The translations under genes and the position numbers were made by a program. Shown here one piece after another: positions 33,090 through 42,058 of a DNA stretch of 64,000 nt. Under the pieces are notes generated by a model. It had not been told where the DNA came from and made no database searches. It saw nothing but the letters and a program-made list of their open reading frames with translations. This DNA is from Paenibacillus aceti (GTDB taxonomy: Bacteria > Bacillota > Bacilli > Paenibacillales > Paenibacillaceae), in assembly GCF_003614185.1 (NCBI RefSeq), contig NZ_KZ987724.1, forward strand, positions 478,679 to 542,678, given 5' to 3'. Every line of letters starts with the position of its first letter. The stretch's first letter is position 1.

Positions 33090-34169
33090 TTGATTGAACT
33101 TGAGCAGGACCGGAACCAATTTCCGCGTGAACCGTTAAGGCTGATGAGCCGGGTATATAAGTTCATCCTCCCGGATGTTCGTAGGGAATTGGAAGGTTGG
33201 AGGAAAGTCGCAGGGGAGATTCCTGATCCAGAGCTGAGAAATCAGGCGCTGGCCAGCATTCAGACAAAGGAATTTCATTGTCAGGGTGGGGCTGTTTATG
33301 CAGCGGCAAATTTGCCGAAACGACATGTTTTAATTCCATTGATTGTTGCTTTTCAGACGATCAGCGATTATTTAGATAATTTATGCGATCGAAGTACCTC
33401 AATGAATGCGGATGATTTTCGTTTATTGCATCAAAGCATGCTGGACGCAGTGAATCCAGGGGCCGAGACTAGAGACTATTACGCTTTACGTGAAGAGAAG
33501 GACGATGGAGGTTATTTGCATCGGCTAGTTCAGACCTGCCGGGACAATATCGCTCTGTTGCCGGGATATGATGCGGCCAAGCCTTATATCCAGGATCTTG
33601 TCGGACTCTATACTGATCTTCAGGTATATAAGCATATTGATCCAAGTCTCCGTGAAGATGCCCTGATCAAGTGGTGGGATCAACACAAGGAGCTTACCCC
33701 TCATTTACAGTGGAATGAATTTGCTGCCGCCACTGGCTCGACATTAGGGGTATTTATGCTGTTCCTGGCAGCGAGTAACGAGAGTTTAGATGAAAGCAGT
33801 GCGAAGACGATTCGCGATGCTTACTTCCCGCATGTCTGTGGTCTACATATTATGCTTGATTATTTAATTGATCAGGAGGAAGATGAGATTGGCGGGGATT
33901 TAAATTTCTGCAGTTACTATGACAGCAAGGAAGTCATGTTGGAACGGATCGCCTATATTGTGGACGGCGCCCGGCAAGACATTAAGAAGCTTCCGGCTTC
34001 ATCTTTTCACAGGATGATTATCGAGGGTTTGCTCGCGCTGTATCTGTCAGACCCTAAGGTAAGTGAACAGCAGGAAATTTATGATGTTTCAAAGCGTTTG
34101 ATGAGAAGGAGCCCGCTTATGAGGCTGTTCTTCTTCGCCAACAGCATGTGGATCCGCAAACGCCTTTAA
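33090..34169 (+). CDS. ytpB: Tetraprenyl-beta-curcumene synthase family protein (DUF2600, YtpB-like)
   Basis: A 359-residue all-helical protein of the YtpB family. In B. subtilis YtpB converts heptaprenyl diphosphate into tetraprenyl-beta-curcumene, a precursor of C35 terpenols found in spores. The Asp-rich FQTISDYLDNLCDR near residue 95 is the likely Mg-diphosphate site, and HIMLDYLIDQEEDEIGGDLN the second. The start is a TTG with GGAGG 8 bases upstream; an in-frame GTG 11 codons earlier lacks one. It has its own promoter and sits between glpX and pfkA. The cyclase that would act next is not in the window (the toroid protein at 10.3 kb is far too short). Confidence 0.85.
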   Translation: MIELEQDRNQFPREPLRLMSRVYKFILPDVRRELEGWRKVAGEIPDPELRNQALASIQTKEFHCQGGAVYAAANLPKRHVLIPLIVAFQTISDYLDNLCDRSTSMNADDFRLLHQSMLDAVNPGAETRDYYALREEKDDGGYLHRLVQTCRDNIALLPGYDAAKPYIQDLVGLYTDLQVYKHIDPSLREDALIKWWDQHKELTPHLQWNEFAAATGSTLGVFMLFLAASNESLDESSAKTIRDAYFPHVCGLHIMLDYLIDQEEDEIGGDLNFCSYYDSKEVMLERIAYIVDGARQDIKKLPASSFHRMIIEGLLALYLSDPKVSEQQEIYDVSKRLMRRSPLMRLFFFANSMWIRKRL

Positions 34170-34223
34170 ATTATGTATTATTAGAGATGTAGAGATTTAT
34201 TTAATGATTAGGAGGAAATCATC

Positions 34224-35195
34224 ATGTCAGCAGTTAAAAAAATCGCAGTCCTAACCAGTGGTGGAGATTCCCAAGGCATGAATGCGGCAGTGCGCGCTGT
34301 TGTACGCAGCGGATTGTATTATGGTTTGGAAGTATACGGAGTTCAAAGAGGGTATCAAGGTCTGTTGAATAACGATATATTCTCCATGGATATCCGTAGT
34401 GTAGGCGACATTATTCAACGCGGTGGTACGATTCTTCAATCCGCACGCTGTCTGGAATTCAGAACGCCTGAAGGCCAACAGAAGGGCGCAGATATTCTAC
34501 GCGAACGCGGCATCGACGGCCTGGTAGTTATCGGTGGCGACGGCTCCTATCAAGGTGCTGAGAAGCTGAGCAAACTGGGGATTAAGACGATGGGCTTGCC
34601 TGGTACGATCGATAATGATATCTCGTTCACCGACTATACAATTGGTTTTGATACTGCGGTTGGTATCGTTGTGGATGCCGTTAATAAACTGCGTGACACG
34701 ATGTCTTCCCATGAACGCGCTTCTGTAGTAGAAGTTATGGGTCGTCATTCCGGTGATATCGCCTTGTATTCCGGATTGGCTTCAGGGGCAGAGACTATTC
34801 TCGTTCCTGAGGTACCGTTTGATCTGAATGAAGTGGCTGACCGCATGAGACAGAACTTCGACAATGGTAAGAGACATAGTATCGTTATCGTAGCTGAAGG
34901 CGTAGGTAAGGGTGAAGAAGTGGTTGAAGCGATCAAGAAGCGCCAGCCTTCCCTGGAGCCGCGTGCAACGGTACTTGGACATATCCAACGTGGCGGATGC
35001 CCGACTCCGTTCGACCGCAACCTGGCGAGCAGACTCGGAGATTTCGCGGTACGCAGCCTGATTGCTGGTGAATCGAACAAGGCCTGCGGCATGATCGGCG
35101 GAGAGATGGTATTGACCGATATCGAGAAGGTCGTTGCTACCAAGAAGCCATTTGATATGAAAATGTACGAATTGGCGTCCCGTTTGTCCCAATAA
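34224..35195 (+). CDS. pfkA: 6-phosphofructokinase (ATP-dependent)
   Basis: A 323-residue glycolytic enzyme phosphorylating fructose-6-phosphate at C1. Motifs: TSGGDSQGMNAAVR at the nucleotide site, VVIGGDGSYQGA, LPGTIDND with the catalytic Asp, and EVMGRHSGDIAL for substrate binding (Ser in place of the commoner Cys in MGRHCG). GHIQRGG follows in the C-terminal domain. AGGAGG lies 8 bases before the ATG. It ends at a strong terminator. Being next to glpX and the CcpN/YqfL pair places glycolytic and gluconeogenic control in one neighbourhood, although it is separately transcribed or reads through from ytpB. Confidence 0.97.
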   Translation: MSAVKKIAVLTSGGDSQGMNAAVRAVVRSGLYYGLEVYGVQRGYQGLLNNDIFSMDIRSVGDIIQRGGTILQSARCLEFRTPEGQQKGADILRERGIDGLVVIGGDGSYQGAEKLSKLGIKTMGLPGTIDNDISFTDYTIGFDTAVGIVVDAVNKLRDTMSSHERASVVEVMGRHSGDIALYSGLASGAETILVPEVPFDLNEVADRMRQNFDNGKRHSIVIVAEGVGKGEEVVEAIKKRQPSLEPRATVLGHIQRGGCPTPFDRNLASRLGDFAVRSLIAGESNKACGMIGGEMVLTDIEKVVATKKPFDMKMYELASRLSQ

Positions 35196-35223
35196 GCTCT
35201 TAATTTACTTCTATATAAGTAAA

Positions 35224-35260
35224 AAAACACGAGGTTCCGTATATGGAGTCTCGTGTTTTT
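35224..35260. terminator. Terminator between pfkA and the peroxiredoxin gene
   Basis: AAAACACGAG / CTCGTGTTTT with a 16-nt loop and T run, between convergent genes. Confidence 0.85.
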
Positions 35261-35302
35261 GCTTAATTGCGCTGCTAACGAACTCGCAATCGTATTTAGT
35301 GA

Positions 35303-35749
35303 CTACTTCATCAGGAGCTTATCGATTGCGGCCAGAATATCTTCGGTGGAGGGAAGGCCCTTCTCCGCGAAGGCGATTTTGCCTTCCAGGTCGATGACGA
35401 ATACGGTTCGCTGCTGGGTCAGGAAGCCGAGCGACTTGCCTATGCCATACAGACGGCGGATGGCCCCACCTTCGTCTACTACGAGCGGGAAGCGATAGCC
35501 TTGCTTGGCAGCAAATTTCTCGTGGCTGTCCTTAGAGGCAGGATTCACACCCAGAACTATGGCTCCTCTCTCGGCATATTCTGACTCGGCATCACGTACA
35601 GCACAGAGCTGCTTCGTACATCCCGGCGTCTCGTCCATCGGATAGAAAATAAGTACAATCGGCTTCTGTCCAAGCAAATTTGTAAGATCGATGGTACCTT
35701 GTGTACTGTCCGCCTGGAAGAGGGGGGCTTGTTCATGCGGTCTCAGCAT
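35303..35749 (-). CDS. Peroxiredoxin (BCP/PrxQ type)
   Basis: A 148-residue thiol peroxidase. The peroxidatic centre FYPMDETPGCTKQLC holds the catalytic Cys and a second Cys five residues later, the spacing typical of BCP/PrxQ proteins that form an intramolecular disulfide. It should reduce hydrogen peroxide and organic hydroperoxides in the cytoplasm with thioredoxin. An in-frame GTG three codons upstream is possible, but AAGGAG is best spaced for the ATG at 35749. It follows the MATE gene by 19 bases on the same strand and is probably co-transcribed. Confidence 0.92.
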   Translation of the reverse strand: MLRPHEQAPLFQADSTQGTIDLTNLLGQKPIVLIFYPMDETPGCTKQLCAVRDAESEYAERGAIVLGVNPASKDSHEKFAAKQGYRFPLVVDEGGAIRRLYGIGKSLGFLTQQRTVFVIDLEGKIAFAEKGLPSTEDILAAIDKLLMK

Positions 35750-35768
35750 AGAGAACACTCCTTCATAA

Positions 35769-37142
35769 TCAATGAGATTGTTCGACCGGTATCATGCGTT
35801 GGGCAATTCCTCGCTGTATGACATAGAGACGATGAAGCAAAAGCACCGCGGCCGCAGCCAGACCTGAGATGAGTCCGATCCAGTATCCATAGGGTCCCAG
35901 GTCGGTATATTTAGCAAGAACGACGCCGAGCGGCAGGCCGATGATCCAATAGGCGAGCAGGCTGATCCAGAATGCCGGGTTTACATCTTTATAGCCGCGC
36001 AGCGCGCCTTGGGTCGGTGTTGAAATAGCATCGGAAATTTGGAAGAACACCGCGTATACAAGAAAATGTGTAATCAAATTAATAACGGCCTGATCGCTGG
36101 AATACAGGCTAGCGACGTTGTGACGGAACACCATGAGCAGGATGGCAGTGACGAGCGATAAACCGATAGCCGTACTGATCCCGATGACGGCGTATTGCTT
36201 GGCATCTTTGAGTCGAGACGCGCCTGTCTCGAAGCCGACCAGGATCGTAAGCGCCAGACAGATGCTCAGTGGGAGCATATACAGGGTCGAAGCGAAATTG
36301 TTCGCCGCCTGATGGGCTGCGATCGTCAATGTATCGAAGCGGCTCATCAATAGCGTAACTGCGGCGAATACAGCTGTCTCGAAGAACATAGAGAAGCCGA
36401 TCGGTACGCCCAGCTTCATCAGTTCCTTCCATTTATTAAGCGAGATGCGGTGCAGCTTGGCGAAGACACCGAAGGAGGCAAAAGGCTCCATTCTATGCGC
36501 AATCAAGACCGCGATCAGGAAGATACACCAATAGGTAAAAGCCGAAGCGATGCCTGAACCGATCCCGCCAAGTCTTGGAAAGCCGAGACGTCCGAAGATG
36601 AGCAGATAACCGGCTCCGATATTCAGAGGTAAGGAGATCAACGAGATTATCATCGATACTCGGGTCTGTCCCAAGGCATCGATGAATGAACGGATTACGA
36701 TATATCCGAATAAGGGCAGGATGCCTGTCGAGATCGAGACGAGATAATAGAAGGCGACATGATGAACCTTAGGCTCTAATTCCATCCTATTCAGAAGCGG
36801 TGAAATTAGAAAAGCCCCGACGATAAGGACGAAGATGCTGACGGCGACTGCGAGCCATAAGGCTTGCATCACGTTATAGCCAACCTTGTCCTGCTTACCC
36901 GCACCGATTAACTGTGACACAATAGGGGTGATCCCCATCAGTACCCCGCTAAGTCCGGTCTGAATCGGAACCCAGAGGCTAGCGCCGATGGCTGTGCCCG
37001 CTAGATCGCCGGGACTGGCATGTCCAGACATGATCGTGTCGAAGAAAGTCATTAACGACATCGTAATCTGTGTAACCAGAATGGGGATCAGAATATGTAG
37101 AAACTGGATGTATTTTTGCTTCAAGGTATAAGTTTCTTTCAT
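35769..37142 (-). CDS. MATE-family efflux transporter (NorM-like)
   Basis: A 457-residue membrane protein with about 12 predicted helices and a clear internal duplication, as in MATE sodium- or proton-coupled multidrug exporters. Family marks: SLMTFFDTIMSGH in the first helices, PIVSQLIGAGKQDKVG and, in the second half, ILVGFETGASRLKDAKQ. ATG 37142 is chosen over ATG 37157 because GGAG lies 9 bases before it. It shares a transcription unit with the peroxiredoxin gene. The drug range is unknown. Confidence 0.9.
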   Translation of the reverse strand: MKETYTLKQKYIQFLHILIPILVTQITMSLMTFFDTIMSGHASPGDLAGTAIGASLWVPIQTGLSGVLMGITPIVSQLIGAGKQDKVGYNVMQALWLAVAVSIFVLIVGAFLISPLLNRMELEPKVHHVAFYYLVSISTGILPLFGYIVIRSFIDALGQTRVSMIISLISLPLNIGAGYLLIFGRLGFPRLGGIGSGIASAFTYWCIFLIAVLIAHRMEPFASFGVFAKLHRISLNKWKELMKLGVPIGFSMFFETAVFAAVTLLMSRFDTLTIAAHQAANNFASTLYMLPLSICLALTILVGFETGASRLKDAKQYAVIGISTAIGLSLVTAILLMVFRHNVASLYSSDQAVINLITHFLVYAVFFQISDAISTPTQGALRGYKDVNPAFWISLLAYWIIGLPLGVVLAKYTDLGPYGYWIGLISGLAAAAVLLLHRLYVIQRGIAQRMIPVEQSH

Positions 37143-37237
37143 CACGTAAGACTCCATTCATTGTAGCAGCAATAATAGATGATAAAAAGATAGCCCTGCC
37201 ACGAATGGTCAGGGGATTAGGTAGAAATAAAAAGCGC

Positions 37238-37275
37238 AAAAAACCGCTTCTTCTGCTATCAAGCAAAAGAAACGG
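37238..37275 (-). terminator. Terminator after the 66-residue protein gene
   Basis: On the minus strand CCGTTTCTTTTGCT pairs with AGCAGAAGAAGCGG (two G-U pairs) around a 4-nt loop, followed by six T residues. It separates the small gene from the MATE gene. Confidence 0.85.
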
Positions 37276-37303
37276 CTTGGTGAGGCAGTGCTTATCTTTT
37301 ATT

Positions 37304-37504
37304 TTAATGAAGAAATGCTGAATTTTGATGCTCGCAGATGCTGTACTGGATAATCTCCAACGCATCTTCCGGTTCCAAGATGGTCAGACCATCACGGAGG
37401 ATGATCATAGAGTTGAGCTCCTTCTGATCCAAGAAAGGCAGCATATCCGGAAACCACTTTCTAACAATTTGTGCCAGTTTTACCGTTTCCATTTCCACTT
37501 CCAT
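37304..37504 (-). CDS. Small soluble protein, unknown function
   Basis: A 66-residue acidic protein with a predicted helix-rich fold, no signal or membrane segment (VKLAQIVRKWFPDMLPFLDQ, then EDALEIIQYSICEHQ). I do not recognise a family. AGGAGG lies 8 bases before the ATG, and a good terminator follows the stop, so it is probably a real independent gene. Confidence 0.65.
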   Translation of the reverse strand: MEVEMETVKLAQIVRKWFPDMLPFLDQKELNSMIILRDGLTILEPEDALEIIQYSICEHQNSAFLH

Positions 37505-37686
37505 CACCCTTTCCTCCTAGAATCATTCTTAATTCGAATCATTCAAAATCGGAAAAGCACGAGCTTGTGAAATCAGGTAAAGCGAAGGCAAAAAAGTTGT
37601 ATGAGGTTATCTAAGGAACCGTTTGACATTATTATAGCATATTGACGCAAAATTGGAACGGCACCGAATTTCAGATTATCAGGCCA

Positions 37687-38508
37687 TCAGCGTCTGCGGA
37701 AGGAGCCCATTACGCCCGTTGTTTCCACAATATTGACGAAGGCCGTTGGATCGGTCCTCCTGATAATGTCCTTAAGCTCGGTGAGCTCATACATCGTCGT
37801 CACGGTCATTAGCATATCTTTTTCTTTATGGGAAAAGGCGCCTTCAGTCTTGATCTTCGTAACTCCACGCGGACGGGCCAGCAGTAGATCCAATAACTCC
37901 TCGGTTCGGTCGGTCACGATGAACAAGGTAACTTTATTATGGCTCACGTGGATCATATCTAATACTTTGCCGGTTAAATAAATGGATACCATTGAAGCCA
38001 GAGCTAAATTCCAGTTGCCGTTAAGATAGCCCATGGCTAGAATGACCACTCCATTCATAAAGACCAGAATGCTGCCAACCGGAAAATCACGGTAACGGGT
38101 AATGGCCGATCCGAGGATATCGAACCCGCCTGATGAGCCGCCAACCCGGAAGGAGATGCCGCTGCCGATACCGACGAGCACACCGCCGAAGACCGCTGAC
38201 AGCAAGGTGTCGGAGGCTAGTGCCCGTTCCGGGATGAGCGCCATCATGAGGGTTACACCAGCGACAGACAGGATGCTAAGTCCAATGAAACGTCTGCCAA
38301 GCAGGAATAATCCGATGATTAACAGTGGGATATTGTAGGCGAGATACATCGTGCTAATATTAAATGGTGTAAAATATCCCGTCAGCATAGCTAATCCGGA
38401 GACACCGCCGCTAAGCAGATGTTGTGGCACGAGGAACAAGTTGAAGCCTGAGGCGATAAAGGCCGCCCCAATCAAGATGATGATACAGTTCCTGATCTCC
38501 TTGAACAC
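37687..38508 (-). CDS. YitT-family membrane protein (DUF161 plus DUF2179)
   Basis: A 273-residue protein with about five membrane helices (DUF161, residues 10-190) and a C-terminal cytoplasmic DUF2179 domain (about 215-270). Marks are GFNLFLVPQHLLSGGVSG, FRVGGSSGGFDI and the tail TTMYELTELKDIIRRTDP. The family is widespread in Firmicutes, and its transport or sensing role is not established. The start is GTG, with GAGGAGG 8 bases upstream. It is a single gene, divergent from cshA. Confidence 0.92.
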   Translation of the reverse strand: MFKEIRNCIIILIGAAFIASGFNLFLVPQHLLSGGVSGLAMLTGYFTPFNISTMYLAYNIPLLIIGLFLLGRRFIGLSILSVAGVTLMMALIPERALASDTLLSAVFGGVLVGIGSGISFRVGGSSGGFDILGSAITRYRDFPVGSILVFMNGVVILAMGYLNGNWNLALASMVSIYLTGKVLDMIHVSHNKVTLFIVTDRTEELLDLLLARPRGVTKIKTEGAFSHKEKDMLMTVTTMYELTELKDIIRRTDPTAFVNIVETTGVMGSFRRR

Positions 38509-38578
38509 TAGAAAATCCTCCTCTAAATAATAAGTAGTATACCAAGCTGCATTCTACTGGTATTTATGAAATGATTTG

Positions 38579-38587
38579 TGCTATAAT
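38579..38587 (+). promoter_or_regulatory. Extended -10 promoter of cshA
   Basis: TGCTATAAT is a perfect extended -10 element; the -35 region is weak. It implies a leader of about 220 bases before the TTG start. The leader holds a small hairpin GTGGA-ATG-TCCAC about 30 bases before the gene, compatible with the temperature or autogenous control reported for DEAD-box helicase genes. No named riboswitch is seen. Confidence 0.6.
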
Positions 38588-38813
38588 GTTTGAGATGTTC
38601 TTGAGTAGGGATCTCTTTCCACTTTGATGGTCAATGTATTTCGGTGAAATGGCCAGTTGAATTTAGGTTAATTCGTCGTCAGATGATTATTTTGATCCAG
38701 AGCCTATGTAAATTTTTCGGGCCGACTGGACAGTCTATAAACGATTAAACGCTACTTAAGAATACAGTTAAGAAGGTGGAATGTCCACTATATAAAAGGA
38801 GTTTGAGGACAAT

Positions 38814-40379
38814 TTGAACACATTTTCAGAATTCGGCCTAGAGCCAAAAGTATTACAAGCTATAACGGAGCTTGGATTTGAGGAAGCAACTCCGATTCAG
38901 GTTAAATCGATCCCGATCGCGATGCAAGGACGCGATATGATTGGACAAGCGCAGACAGGTACAGGAAAGACCGCCGCATTTGGTTTACCGCTTATTAATA
39001 AAATTCCTAGAGATGAAGAGCATATCGTTGCTCTGATCATGACGCCTACCCGTGAATTGGCGATTCAGGTTGCTGAAGAAATCGGCAAGCTGGCCCGCTT
39101 CAAAGGTACTCGTTCTTTGGCTATCTATGGTGGCCAGGACATTGTACGGCAAATTCGTGCACTGAAGAGAAAGCCACAGATTATTATCGGTACCCCAGGT
39201 CGTTTGCTGGACCATATCAACCGTAAAACAATCAAGCTAGATGATGTTAAGACCGTTGTTCTTGATGAAGCTGACGAAATGCTCGATATGGGCTTCATGG
39301 AGGATATTCAATCCATCTTGAAGCTTGTCCCCGAAGAACGTCAGACGATGTTATTTTCCGCGACTATGCCTGTAAATATCCAGAAACTGGCGCAAAGATT
39401 TTTGAAAAATCCTGAGCAGGTCTCGGTTATCCCTAAGCAAGTAAGTGCCCCGCTTATTGAGCAAGCCTATGTGGAGGTCAATGAACGTCAGAAATTTGAT
39501 GCCCTTTCCCGTTTGCTTGATATGGAGTCCCCTGAGCTAGCGATCGTATTCGGACGGACGAAGCGCCGGGTAGACGAGCTGTCTGAAGCTCTGCAGAAAC
39601 GAGGTTACTCCGCGGATGGCCTGCATGGTGATTTGTCGCAGAATCAACGTGACAACGTGATGCGCAAATTCCGTGACGGAAGCATCGATGTGCTCGTGGC
39701 GACCGACGTGGCTGCCCGCGGCCTGGACGTATCCGGCGTGACGCATGTCGTTAACTTTGACCTGCCGCAGGACCCTGAGAGCTATGTACACCGTATCGGT
39801 CGTACCGGTCGTGCGGGTAAGGAAGGTAAGGCGTGGAGCTTCGTGACTCCGCGGGAGATCGATCATCTGCACTTCATCGAGCGGATTACCCGTCACAAGA
39901 TTGCCCGTAAACCGCTGCCTACACTTGCTGAAGCGATTGAAGGCAAGCAGCGGATCGCTGCTGAGCGTATCCTGGAGATCGTGGAAGAAGGAGAGCTTAG
40001 AGAATACAAGGGGATTGCGATTCAATTGCTGGAGCAATATGATTCTGTCAATCTGCTGGCAGCTGCCTTCAAACTGATCACAGGTGAGAAGAATGACAAG
40101 GCGTCCATCGAATTGACTCCGGAAGAGCCAATTCGCGTAAAACGCCGTAACCCGGACATCCGTTCCAGCGGGCGTAAGCCTTCCGGATACGGCAATCGTG
40201 GTGGTGGCTACCGTCGTGATAATCGCGAGGGTGGAAACCGCGGTGGTTACAAAGGCGGCTACAGCAAGGACGGCGGACGCGATTCCCATCGCGGAAGCTC
40301 CTCTGATCGCAAACCGCGTTCCAATTACAATAATAGTGAACGCAGATCGAAGAATGGCGGAAGCTACTCCGATAAGTAA
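38814..40379 (+). CDS. cshA: DEAD-box RNA helicase (CshA-like)
   Basis: A 521-residue RNA helicase. The motifs are complete: Q motif region [13 protein letters not shown] (residues 46-53), [14 protein letters not shown] (151-158), SAT, RGLDV and HRIGRTGR. The C-terminal 80 residues are an Arg/Gly-rich tail ([18 protein letters not shown] and similar), which tethers the enzyme to RNA. CshA works in RNA decay and ribosome assembly and aids growth in the cold. The start is TTG with GAGGACAA upstream. The long leader and strong terminator make it a single-gene unit. The paralogues CshB and DbpA lack this tail length. Confidence 0.93.
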   Translation: MNTFSEFGLEPKVLQAITELGFEEATPIQVKSIPIAMQGRDMIGQAQTGTGKTAAFGLPLINKIPRDEEHIVALIMTPTRELAIQVAEEIGKLARFKGTRSLAIYGGQDIVRQIRALKRKPQIIIGTPGRLLDHINRKTIKLDDVKTVVLDEADEMLDMGFMEDIQSILKLVPEERQTMLFSATMPVNIQKLAQRFLKNPEQVSVIPKQVSAPLIEQAYVEVNERQKFDALSRLLDMESPELAIVFGRTKRRVDELSEALQKRGYSADGLHGDLSQNQRDNVMRKFRDGSIDVLVATDVAARGLDVSGVTHVVNFDLPQDPESYVHRIGRTGRAGKEGKAWSFVTPREIDHLHFIERITRHKIARKPLPTLAEAIEGKQRIAAERILEIVEEGELREYKGIAIQLLEQYDSVNLLAAAFKLITGEKNDKASIELTPEEPIRVKRRNPDIRSSGRKPSGYGNRGGGYRRDNREGGNRGGYKGGYSKDGGRDSHRGSSSDRKPRSNYNNSERRSKNGGSYSDK

Positions 40380-40412
40380 TAGCTCGCTCCGCTGAGTTTT
40401 GTTTGGAATAGC

Positions 40413-40446
40413 AAAGAAGACGAAGGGTCACTTCGTCTTCTTTTTG
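40413..40446. terminator. Terminator between cshA and the YjcZ-family gene
   Basis: GAAGACGAAG / CTTCGTCTTC with a 5-nt loop, flanked by A and T runs. Confidence 0.9.
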
Positions 40447-40455
40447 TTGCTATTT

Positions 40456-40578
40456 CTACCACACGAAAGTCCGGCTAACAATAACAAGCAGAATGAACAA
40501 CACTAAAATTGTACCTGTAGACGTCCATCCGCCACCACAGCTACCACAACTTCCGAAACCACCAACAACACCAGACAT
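40456..40578 (-). CDS. YjcZ-family sporulation miniprotein
   Basis: A 40-residue peptide too short for routine gene calling. It begins MSGVVGGFGSCGSCGGGW, followed by TSTGTILVLFILLVIVSRTF: a Gly/Cys-rich head plus one membrane helix. This is the YjcZ family, small proteins associated with sporulation in Bacilli. GGAGG lies 8 bases before the ATG. A second family member lies at 59316-59420. It is convergent with cshA across a shared terminator. Confidence 0.88.
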   Translation of the reverse strand: MSGVVGGFGSCGSCGGGWTSTGTILVLFILLVIVSRTFVW

Positions 40579-40763
40579 GGGATAACCTCCTTCATAATAA
40601 ATCTTGTTGAGTTTTGTAAGTTACGGTATATCTTATGCTGGGTAAATGAACCAGTCTAGACTCTTACCTATGTATGTACAAAATAGGCGCTGGATAGTCG
40701 GCCATGAATCATGTATAGTTATTAATATAGACAGATTCTGTTACTGATGGAGGGAGATTTTTT

Positions 40764-41576
40764 TTGGAGACTAAAGGTTTGATGGGTGGTTTATACAAGA
40801 TCACCGAGTGGATCATGCGAATCGCCGGTAGCAATTTGTACTGGATTATTTGTTCTTCGCCATTCCTTTTTGTAGTATTTTTCAAGTTGATTTATAGCGC
40901 GGACCCAGCAGCACAGCCTGAAGTTGCAACATACTGGGCTATGGCTATTTTGGCACCGTTTACACTTTTTCCCGCTACAGCGGCCCTGTTCTCGGTGACG
41001 AGGAAATGGGTGCTCGGCGAGACGGATCTAAGTATTACCAAGCTATTCTTCAAAGGCTACAAGAACAATTACAAGCAAAGCATGCTCGGCGGTATTTTCT
41101 ATACTCTGTTAATAGTAGTGATGTGCGTCGATTATCAAGTATACATGAAGCAGTTCAAGAATATGCAGCTGTTAGGAATCGTGATGCTGGTGCTGCTATT
41201 CTTCCTGTTATTGTCCTTATTTAATTTCTTCTCGCTGGTTGCTCATTTTGAGATGAAGGCATCCATGCTGATCAAGAATGCGGTCCTGCTCACCGTTCTA
41301 AGGCCTTTCAGAACACTGTCCACATTCCTCTGTGCAGTGCTCGTCGGGTTTATCACCTTGAAGTTCACTTGGTTGATTCCGTTCGGCTTTGCAACGCTGA
41401 TCGCCTGGATGGCCTACTTCAACTTTAATATAGCTTATAATAAGGTGCAGGAGAAGGTCGAGAGACTACGAAAGCTCGATGAAGAGGATAATGAACAAGC
41501 GGATGGGGAAAACGCTGGAGAAGTGGATACGACCCCTGCAGAGCTGCCTGAAGGAGAAGACAAGGAGAAGAACTGA
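40764..41576 (+). CDS. YesL/DUF624-family membrane protein
   Basis: A 270-residue protein with about five membrane helices and an acidic cytoplasmic tail (EEDNEQADGENAGEVD). The opening GGLYKITEWIMRIAGSNLYW and the SVTRKWVLGE loop after the second helix are the DUF624 pattern. YesL in B. subtilis sits in a rhamnogalacturonan gene group, but most relatives have no assigned role. The start is TTG with GGAGGG about 9 bases before. It stands alone between the YjcZ-like gene and the 6S RNA region. Confidence 0.85.
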   Translation: METKGLMGGLYKITEWIMRIAGSNLYWIICSSPFLFVVFFKLIYSADPAAQPEVATYWAMAILAPFTLFPATAALFSVTRKWVLGETDLSITKLFFKGYKNNYKQSMLGGIFYTLLIVVMCVDYQVYMKQFKNMQLLGIVMLVLLFFLLLSLFNFFSLVAHFEMKASMLIKNAVLLTVLRPFRTLSTFLCAVLVGFITLKFTWLIPFGFATLIAWMAYFNFNIAYNKVQEKVERLRKLDEEDNEQADGENAGEVDTTPAELPEGEDKEKN

Positions 41577-41639
41577 TTGTCAGCTTTGGGACAAGCTGTT
41601 AGGCTGCCCGCGAAAATGCGACATCTATCAAGTTTCTAA

Positions 41640-41668
41640 TTGATTTACGAAGTCAGAAGTTCTATAAT
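41640..41668 (+). promoter_or_regulatory. Promoter of the putative 6S RNA
   Basis: TTGATT (41640-41645), 17-base spacer, TATAAT (41663-41668). Transcription should start about seven bases later, exactly where the predicted RNA's closing stem begins. Confidence 0.75.
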
Positions 41669-41674
41669 GTTAAT

Positions 41675-41866
41675 ACGTCCTGCGATGTGCGTTTCGGTTA
41701 ATTGTTGTTTTGAACCAATGACAAAGTCTCGGGAGACTTACATTACGCCGTAGCTGAAAGGCCCTATCCAGCGGATTAGGGGACTTCATAAGCGGCGCTG
41801 CGGTCACCCACCTGCTAAGAGCAGGTTCGAGACACGATAATCGGACGGCATAGGCGGGTCTTCTTT
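41675..41866 (+). ncRNA. ssrS: Putative 6S RNA (SsrS/BsrA-type)
   Basis: A structured non-coding region of about 190 bases. The 5' end CGTCCTGCGATGTG pairs with the 3' end GGCGGGTC to close the molecule. Inside are a perfect ACCTGCT-AAG-AGCAGGT hairpin (around 41808-41826), AAGTCTC/GAGACTT and CCCTA/TAGGG helices, and unpaired stretches suitable for the central bubble. 6S RNA mimics an open promoter and binds RNA polymerase holoenzyme in stationary phase. The promoter is well placed and a terminator follows. The 5' end resembles the B. subtilis 6S RNA as I remember it. No open frame of note crosses it. Identity should be checked with a covariance model. Confidence 0.72.
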
Positions 41867-41880
41867 AAATATTGGACATG

Positions 41881-41934
41881 GCACTTTGAAGGATTTTTTG
41901 TGAAAAAGTCCTCAAAGTGCCTTTTTATTTTCCT
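41881..41934 (+). terminator. Terminator downstream of the 6S RNA
   Basis: GGCACTTTGA / TCAAAGTGCC extended by AGGA-TTTTT / AAAAA-TCC, then a T run. Confidence 0.9.
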
Positions 41935-41957
41935 AGCTGGGTTGGGTTCGACTTTGT

Positions 41958-41986
41958 TTGTGCTTGAATCAATGTTACACTACAAT
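41958..41986 (+). promoter_or_regulatory. Candidate promoter of the DUF1499-like gene
   Basis: TTGTGC, 17-base spacer, TACAAT. Moderate match only; a second TATAAT at 42004 lacks a partner. Confidence 0.4.
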
Positions 41987-42058
41987 ATAGAGGAAAATTA
42001 ATCTATAATATGAGTTATACTTACTATTTCTTGCCGAGTATGAAGGAGGAAGAGCAGG

